This document shows, one piece after another, positions 5,291-5,345 of a DNA stretch of 5,345 nt. The translations under genes were made by a program, and so were the position numbers. Numbering within the stretch: the stretch's first letter is position 1; each line of letters starts with the position of its first letter. Under the pieces are notes generated by a model. The model ran no database searches. It saw nothing but the letters and a program-made list of their open reading frames with translations, and was not told the DNA's origin. The DNA is from CAYUKK01 sp964445305 (lineage in GTDB: Bacteria; Acidobacteriota; Aminicenantia; Aminicenantales; UBA8522): contig CAYUKK010000145.1 in assembly GCA_964445305.1 (NCBI GenBank), positions 1 through 5,345 on the forward strand. The letters run 5' to 3'.

Positions 5291-5345
5291 ATGAAATTGA
5301 CCTCCGAGCAGCGCTCAGCCTCTCTCGTGGCTGGCTTGGCCTCCT
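5291..5345 (+). CDS. Possible 5' end of a gene running off the window
   Basis: An open frame from ATG 5291 continues to the window end, giving 18 codons (MKLTSEQRSASLVAGLAS). It sits about 20 bases after the predicted start of the promoter-like sequence at 5237-5264, and base composition switches back to GC-rich at the ATG, as at a gene start. There is no clear Shine-Dalgarno, only AAG three bases or less before the ATG. A small GAGC/GCTC hairpin (5306-5309/5313-5316) lies within it. Too little is visible to name a product. Confidence 0.3.
   Translation, partial: MKLTSEQRSASLVAGLAS

Noticed and set aside
4969..5292. Minus-strand ORF (107 codons) with a good Shine-Dalgarno (GGAGGT, 5300-5305) before ATG 5292
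   Set aside because: The first 20 residues reflect only the AT-rich island, the rest is low-quality Ser/Pro/Arg-rich sequence without recognisable features, and it runs into the 3' end of the glycosidase gene. The Shine-Dalgarno alone is not enough.

Overview
The window is bacterial DNA of roughly 55-60% GC (my estimate). It carries three convincing protein genes, all on the + strand: a LysE/RhtB-type membrane exporter (5-649), an MgtE-family magnesium channel (982-2361), and a large secreted six-hairpin glycosidase related to amylo-alpha-1,6-glucosidases (2378-4978). Candidate small or partial genes follow at the right end. The organism cannot be named from the sequence. The GC level, ordinary sigma70-like promoter and Shine-Dalgarno signals, and a secreted debranching-type glycosidase beside a transporter would fit an Acidobacteriota, Aminicenantes or deltaproteobacterial-type genome. 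That is an impression, not a demonstration.

Layout. The exporter gene begins at the left edge and ends at 649. A 332-base intergenic region (650-981) follows. Its first part is A/T-rich. It then holds a good sigma70-type promoter (735-763, TTGGCC - 17 bp - TATAAT) and about 210 bases of leader before mgtE. The leader is the most interesting part of the window. Its last 46 bases form a long hairpin that buries the mgtE ribosome binding site. The anti-Shine-Dalgarno arm of that hairpin (937-942) is also exactly complementary to a segment at the predicted 5' end of the transcript (774-779). Between those two sites lies a nested, branched pairing pattern. This looks like a translational riboswitch or another RNA switch for a magnesium transporter, but I could not match it to the M-box/ykoK Mg2+ riboswitch or to any other riboswitch I know.

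mgtE is followed after 16 bases by the glycosidase gene, so the two are probably co-transcribed. The glycosidase should start at the ATG at 2378, which has its own Shine-Dalgarno and a clean signal peptide, not at an upstream TTG that overlaps mgtE. No functional link between the two proteins is obvious.

The right end (4979-5345) has no clear large gene. It contains a short ORF (5093-5263) with a consensus Shine-Dalgarno, a perfect 8-bp inverted repeat (5150-5157/5188-5195), a sharply AT-rich island with a promoter-like sequence (5237-5264), and a possible gene start at 5291 that runs off the window. I saw no rRNA, tRNA, CRISPR array, transposase or insertion sequence.
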